Shown: positions 14,230-17,746 of the stretch, one piece after another
Layout of the letters: every line of letters starts with the position of its first letter
Numbering within the stretch: the first letter of the stretch is position 1
Origin: an uncultured Bartonella sp.
GTDB taxonomy: Bacteria; Pseudomonadota; Alphaproteobacteria; Rhizobiales; Rhizobiaceae
Reading direction: 5' to 3'
NCBI GenBank assembly: GCA_946481695.1
Contig: CAMLON010000034.1
Span: forward strand, 1-17,746
Length of the DNA stretch: 17,746 bases
Notes under the pieces: model-generated
Seen by the model: only the letters and a program-made list of their open reading frames with translations
Told to the model about the DNA's origin: nothing
The model's database searches: none
Program-made: the position numbers and the translations under genes

Positions 14230-15084
14230 TCAATAGAAACCGATCGGGAAATAACGCAGATAAAGTTCGGTGAGTTTTCCTTTGCGCTCCAGTGATTTCA
14301 ACGCATAATTCAACGCTTCGGCAAGTTGCGGATTATTTTTTTGAACCGCTATTCTAAGGCCGCTTTGTAAAAATTGCGGAGCAATATAAGCGCCTCCAAC
14401 AAATTGGCAGCAATTTTCCGATTGAGGGTCATTCAACCATTGCGAGAATGCCATACCGTCGCCGAATGCAAGATCAATGCTTTTGGCTTTCAAAGCAGCT
14501 TGCAGGCTTTCATTATTTACGAATGATTGCCATTTAACTCCGGGAAAATAGGCAGCAAAAAGTGCTTCGTGAGCGCTCTTTTCCACGATACCGATTTTGT
14601 ATTTTTTTAAGCTTTTTCCTACCGGTTCGGTAAGACTTACATTTCCGGAGCCAATAAAACGGGCAGGAAAACGCAAATAACTTTGGGTAAAAATCAGGCT
14701 TTTGGCTGTTTCAGGTGTTTCGTTCATGCCGGCGATAATGGCTTCCCCCCCATTGTTATTGATATGGGGGATAAGTTCGTCCCAAGGCACAGCCTCTACT
14801 TCGCAAACCTGTTCGAGCTTCAATTCCGTGCAAATGGCACGAAAAAGATCAATATTATATCCGGAGAGTCGCCCCGTTTTATCAACAAAATTGAACGGCG
14901 GAAAATCGACAGTTGTAAGAAATCTAAGGCGCGGAAGTGTGCCAAGATCAGGGTGATTGAGCCGTTCCTGAGCATCAAAAAAATGTGGCAAGGCCACGCT
15001 ATCGGCCGCTTCCCCCGTTGTCGAAAACACAACGAGACACAAAAAACCGAACATTGCGGATAATGACTTTTTATGATGCAGCAT
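14230..15084 (-). CDS. orphan periplasmic solute-binding protein, amino-acid (SBP_bac_3) type
   Basis: A 284-residue secreted protein from ATG 15084. Residues 1-26 are a signal peptide (MLHHKK, then hydrophobic AMFGFLCLVVFS, cut after GEA). The mature part opens with the family 3 pattern RFLTTVDFPPFNFVDKTG with RLSGYNIDLFRAI, followed by EAIIAGMNETPE and the second-lobe KYKIGIVEKSAHE. The C-terminus (ALKSLERKGKLTELYLRYFP) is also typical. Such proteins bind polar amino acids for ABC importers. No permease or ATPase gene is next to it, so its partner is elsewhere or it acts in sensing. Four cysteines (ICTELKLEQVCEVE and ENCCQF) could form disulfides. An ATG at 15099 is an alternative start; 15084 has a GGAT at better distance. 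The ppk2 terminator lies immediately upstream. Confidence 0.88.
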   Translation of the reverse strand: MLHHKKSLSAMFGFLCLVVFSTTGEAADSVALPHFFDAQERLNHPDLGTLPRLRFLTTVDFPPFNFVDKTGRLSGYNIDLFRAICTELKLEQVCEVEAVPWDELIPHINNNGGEAIIAGMNETPETAKSLIFTQSYLRFPARFIGSGNVSLTEPVGKSLKKYKIGIVEKSAHEALFAAYFPGVKWQSFVNNESLQAALKAKSIDLAFGDGMAFSQWLNDPQSENCCQFVGGAYIAPQFLQSGLRIAVQKNNPQLAEALNYALKSLERKGKLTELYLRYFPIGFY

Positions 15085-15124
15085 AGTGATTATCCGCATA
15101 ACATAAATATTCCGGTATCAATAT

Positions 15125-15158
15125 GAAAAAATAGGCATTGACTGCAACAATGCCTATT
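15125..15158 (-). terminator. Rho-independent terminator of ppk2
   Basis: AATAGGCATTG (15130-15140) and CAATGCCTATT (15148-15158) form a perfect 11-base stem with a seven-base loop. On the minus strand it is followed by a T-run (complement of the A-run 15126-15131). It lies 12 bases after the ppk2 stop. Confidence 0.88.
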
Positions 15159-15170
15159 CTGTTTCATTCT

Positions 15171-16103
15171 TCAGATGAGATTTTCACTGGCGTGGCGCAA
15201 AAAATCCGGACCGACGCCAATAATTTTTTCATCCTCCGGACCGATTGCCGAAATATTACGATCAGCATAAGGGATAGAGAGAAGAACACGGCGGATCACC
15301 GCAAGGCGTGCACGTCTTTTATCGTTGGATTTGACAATTGTCCAAGGAGCCATGGCGGAATGGGTACGTTCTATCATGCGGTCGGCAGCTTTTCCGTATT
15401 CATCCCAAAGCGTAATCCCCGCTTCGTCCATTTTCGAGAACTTCCAGTGCTTTAGCGGGCTATGGCGGCGTTCATGGAAACGTTTCAATTGCATTTCCTG
15501 CCCGATGTCGAGCCAGATTTTGAAAAATCTTATACCGTCCGAAACAATCAATTTTTCAAAGGTCGGGGCTTCGGCAAGAAATGTTTCAACCTGGGCGGGG
15601 CTGGCAAATTTCATCACCGATTCGACACCGGCGCGGTTATACCATGAACGGTCGAATGTGACGAATTCTCCGTGTGTCGGAAAATGACGTACGTAACGCT
15701 GGAAATACCACTGACCACTTTCTGTTTCGTCGGGTTTCGGCAAAGCGACGTTGCGCGCAGTACGGGGGTTCATATATTGGCGGAGTGTAAAAATTGTACC
15801 GCCTTTACCGGCAGCATCACGCCCTTCAAACAGAGCAACCACCCGCTCGCCGGTTTCAAGAAGCCAGGACTGCAATTTGACAAGTTCGATTTGTAAAGCT
15901 TGCAGTGTTTCTTCATATTCCTTACGGGGCATTTTTTTGTCGTAAGGATAGTTGCCTGATGTCAAAGCATTTTTTTCAATCCATTCGGGAAGCTTCGGTT
16001 CGTTAACATCGAAGACGCGCTTTTTTCCCGCAACTGTTAATTTGATGCCCGCATCATCTTTTTCGTGTTTTGACTGGTCTGTTTTTTTCGATTTCTGAGC
16101 CAC
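15171..16103 (-). CDS. ppk2: polyphosphate kinase 2
   Basis: A 310-residue single-domain PPK2 (class I size). It moves phosphate between polyphosphate and nucleoside diphosphates, mostly making GTP or ATP from polyphosphate. Walker A is EGRDAAGKGG (93-102). Walker B with the conserved segment is FDRSWYNRAGVE (about 150-161). The lid module contains RFHERRHSPLKHWKFS. The family segments YMNPRTARNVALPKP and WYFQRYVRHFPTHGE are present. The N-terminal 35 residues are charged and probably disordered. The start is GTG at 16103, with AAGGGAA about five bases upstream. An in-frame ATG at 16235 would add 44 residues unlike the family. A terminator follows at once, so it appears monocistronic. Confidence 0.95.
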   Translation of the reverse strand: MAQKSKKTDQSKHEKDDAGIKLTVAGKKRVFDVNEPKLPEWIEKNALTSGNYPYDKKMPRKEYEETLQALQIELVKLQSWLLETGERVVALFEGRDAAGKGGTIFTLRQYMNPRTARNVALPKPDETESGQWYFQRYVRHFPTHGEFVTFDRSWYNRAGVESVMKFASPAQVETFLAEAPTFEKLIVSDGIRFFKIWLDIGQEMQLKRFHERRHSPLKHWKFSKMDEAGITLWDEYGKAADRMIERTHSAMAPWTIVKSNDKRRARLAVIRRVLLSIPYADRNISAIGPEDEKIIGVGPDFLRHASENLI

Positions 16104-16739
16104 AATAATTCCCTTATTAATAGACAACCGTTTCCGAACAGAAAGTTGAAAAACAATTATTGAAACCGGTTGGAAGCCTTGTACAAAATAAAAATCCCTC
16201 TGAGCGAAATGTGCCGGGCACAAAAAAACACCCAATGGAAGGACTATAAAACTTCATATTCAAAAAAGAAAATGCCTTTTGGTCTTTTTGTTGAAAAATA
16301 TAGACTGTTTTCACAGATTGCGGTTAAAGTCGCCTGAGGAGGTAAAAACTATACTGGAAATGTTATGTTATTTTCTTGGAAGAAGTGGCTGTTTTTTTCA
16401 AAATTGCTTCAAAATAATCGGCTATCGTCGATTGAATGCTATGTGGGTGAGGCGGCTATTTGAAGAAAACTATTTTTGGCAAGCGTTCCGGTCAATGAAC
16501 GATCGGCACCGACAGGTGAAAGATCAGCACCGACATATGATAATTTCGGGAAACCGAATTTTCGAGGCCGCCATTTTCGCTCATAAAAAGAGCTTTTCGC
16601 CTGAAAACGGGAGGCTCTTTTTTAAAAAAATATTGTGACAGGTATTTCTGTTGAACAAACGGAAAATTTTACCGGATTTGATTTTTTAAAAACACATATG
16701 ATTATCTGGCAATCTTGTAAAAACTGCCTTCTGTTGAAA
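16104..16739. other. 636-bp intergenic region with terminator and possible small transcript
   Basis: Between truA and ppk2, both minus strand. It includes the ppk2 promoter side, a perfect Shine-Dalgarno-like GAGGAGGT on the plus strand (16336-16343), a two-copy 21-base repeat GATC(G/A)GCACCGACA at 16501-16514 and 16522-16535, and the hairpin at 16585-16623. A plus-strand frame of up to 119 codons (16279-16638) crosses it but ends inside the hairpin and has no recognisable family or well-placed start. Confidence 0.45.
16585..16623. terminator. terminator hairpin downstream of truA
   Basis: AAAAAGAGC (16585-16593) pairs perfectly with GCTCTTTTT (16614-16622). An inner TTTTC/GAAAA pairing (16594-16598 with 16603-16607) is also possible. 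T-runs flank it on both strands. It lies about 117 bases after the truA stop and could end the fmt-truA transcript, or a plus-strand transcript from the gap. Confidence 0.7.
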
Positions 16740-17483
16740 TCAATAATCCACTTTTGTCAGATAAAGGCCGGAAGGTGGAGCAACCATGCCGCAGCGGCTG
16801 CGATCTTTGGCATTCAATGCATCTTCAAGGTCATCTGCCGTCCAACGGCCAACGCCCACTTCCATCAAACTTCCGGCAAAAGATCGTATCTGGTTATGAA
16901 GGAATGAACGTGCGCTTGCATAAATATGGATTTCATCGCCACTGCGTTTGACATCAAGCTGATCCAGCGTTTTGACCGGACTCTTGGCCTGACATTCGCT
17001 TGAACGGAATGTGGTGAAGTCGTGAAGTCCCAGAAGCCGTTTTGCCGCCTCGTCCATTTTTTCCGCATCCAGTTTTTTAGGAAACCACCAGACCCGGTTT
17101 GCTTCAAGAACTGCGGGTGCGCGCCGGTTCAAAATGATGAAATGATAATGGCGTTTTCGGGCAGAAAAACGTGCATCGAAATCCTGACTTGCGCTTTCCG
17201 ACTTTAAAATCGCGACATTTTCCTTGTTTAGCGTCAAATGTGCATTGATAGCATCTCGCACCCTGTCGGGTCTCAAATCTTTTTCAAGATCGACATGGGC
17301 AACCTGACCGGTTGCATGAACGCCCGCATCGGTGCGTCCGGCTCCAAAAACGGTTACCTTTTCTCCGGAAAAAGCAAAAACAGCCTCTTCAATGGCGGCT
17401 TGAACAGTTCTTAAGCCATCCTGTCTTTGCCACCCGCAATAATTGGTTCCATCATATTCGATTGTTAATTTGAAGCGCGCCAT
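16740..17483 (-). CDS. truA: tRNA pseudouridine(38-40) synthase TruA
   Basis: A 247-residue enzyme that isomerises uridines 38, 39 and 40 in the anticodon arm of tRNAs. It opens with the family N-terminus [20 protein letters not shown]. The catalytic aspartate is D52 in [17 protein letters not shown]. Later motifs are [31 protein letters not shown] and the C-terminal [13 protein letters not shown]. The start at 17483 is fixed by this N-terminus. It has no Shine-Dalgarno of its own: its ATG lies one base after the fmt stop (TGATATG), so translation is probably coupled to fmt by ribosome re-initiation. fmt-truA adjacency is common in Rhizobiales. Confidence 0.97.
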   Translation of the reverse strand: MARFKLTIEYDGTNYCGWQRQDGLRTVQAAIEEAVFAFSGEKVTVFGAGRTDAGVHATGQVAHVDLEKDLRPDRVRDAINAHLTLNKENVAILKSESASQDFDARFSARKRHYHFIILNRRAPAVLEANRVWWFPKKLDAEKMDEAAKRLLGLHDFTTFRSSECQAKSPVKTLDQLDVKRSGDEIHIYASARSFLHNQIRSFAGSLMEVGVGRWTADDLEDALNAKDRSRCGMVAPPSGLYLTKVDY

Positions 17484-17484
17484 A

Positions 17485-17746
17485 TCAATAAACTTGAGTG
17501 ACATGAAAGCCATGCAAGAAAGTACCGGCATCCATGGCTTTTCCGCCGGATTTTTGCAAGCGTGTAATTTGTAAACGTCCCTCGCCACAATGGATTGTCA
17601 AGGTTTCAGGGTCGACATGGCCGACACCAAGAGAAGAACCATCAACAAGTTTAGCTTTTAATAACTTGACGCGTTCCTTTTTGCCGGAAAATTCCATTTC
17701 GCACCAGCTTCCCGGAAAAGGCGAAAGCCCGCATATACGTTTTTGC
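17485..17746 (-). CDS. fmt: methionyl-tRNA formyltransferase, C-terminal end (partial)
   Basis: The last 86 or so codons of a gene that enters from the right edge of the window. The frame reads [20 protein letters not shown] and continues [13 protein letters not shown], ending HGFHVTQVY. The segment GLSPFPGSW is the conserved start of the Fmt C-terminal OB-fold domain, which helps grip initiator tRNA. Fmt formylates Met-tRNAfMet using 10-formyl-tetrahydrofolate. The catalytic N-terminal domain lies outside the window. An ATG at 17697 is internal and not the true start. The stop TGA at 17487-17485 is one base from the truA start. Confidence 0.93.
   Translation of the reverse strand, partial: QKRICGLSPFPGSWCEMEFSGKKERVKLLKAKLVDGSSLGVGHVDPETLTIHCGEGRLQITRLQKSGGKAMDAGTFLHGFHVTQVY

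Noticed and set aside
16279..16638. Plus-strand 119-codon gene
   Set aside because: It lacks a well-placed start and its 3' end lies inside a terminator hairpin; kept only as a possible transcript.

Overview
The window reads as a chromosomal segment of a low-GC alphaproteobacterium of the order Rhizobiales/Hyphomicrobiales. The strongest evidence is the block pckA <- | -> chvI-chvG-hprK-manX-ptsH with an HPr kinase reduced to its kinase domain, an arrangement known from Brucella, Bartonella and rhizobia. The AT-rich composition, together with near-textbook ChvI/BatR and ChvG/BatS sequences, points to Bartonella or a close relative. A larger-genome lineage such as the bee-gut Bartonella would fit, but the genus is an inference from remembered sequence and composition.

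Layout, left to right. 1-74 is the start of an unidentified minus-strand gene cut by the window edge. 195-605 is a small TerB-like protein, and convergent to it at 756-1343 is a hypothetical protein. A very AT-rich gap (1344-1801) precedes a stand-alone Lrp/AsnC ligand-binding (RAM) domain protein. 2083-3104 holds a small copper-handling pair: a DUF2946-like Cys protein and a periplasmic PCuAC copper chaperone. On the minus strand follow alkB (DNA alkylation repair), kbp (BON-LysM) and arfB (ribosome rescue). Between alkB and kbp lies an eight-copy 54-bp tandem array of a palindromic, REP-like element (about 4323-4735), the most unusual structure here.

The centre is the regulatory block. pckA (gluconeogenic PEP carboxykinase, minus, with a clear terminator) is divergent from chvI-chvG, the envelope/acid-sensing two-component system. 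This is followed on the same strand by hprK, a mannose-type EIIA and HPr. No sugar-transporting EIIB/EIIC is present, so this PTS is presumably regulatory. A 504-bp gap without a convincing gene follows.

The right side carries a TRIC/YicG-type channel protein, a CurA-type NADP-dependent oxidoreductase, an orphan amino-acid-type periplasmic binding protein (minus), ppk2 (minus) and a 636-bp gap with a strong terminator and a possible short transcript. The window ends with truA preceded by the 3' end of fmt (both minus, one base apart).

No rRNA, tRNA, insertion sequence, integrase or CRISPR array was found. Most genes are ordinary housekeeping genes. I did not find a convincing undescribed multi-gene system; the best candidates for a second look are the tandem palindromic array, the orphan RAM-domain gene and the gap upstream of ppk2.
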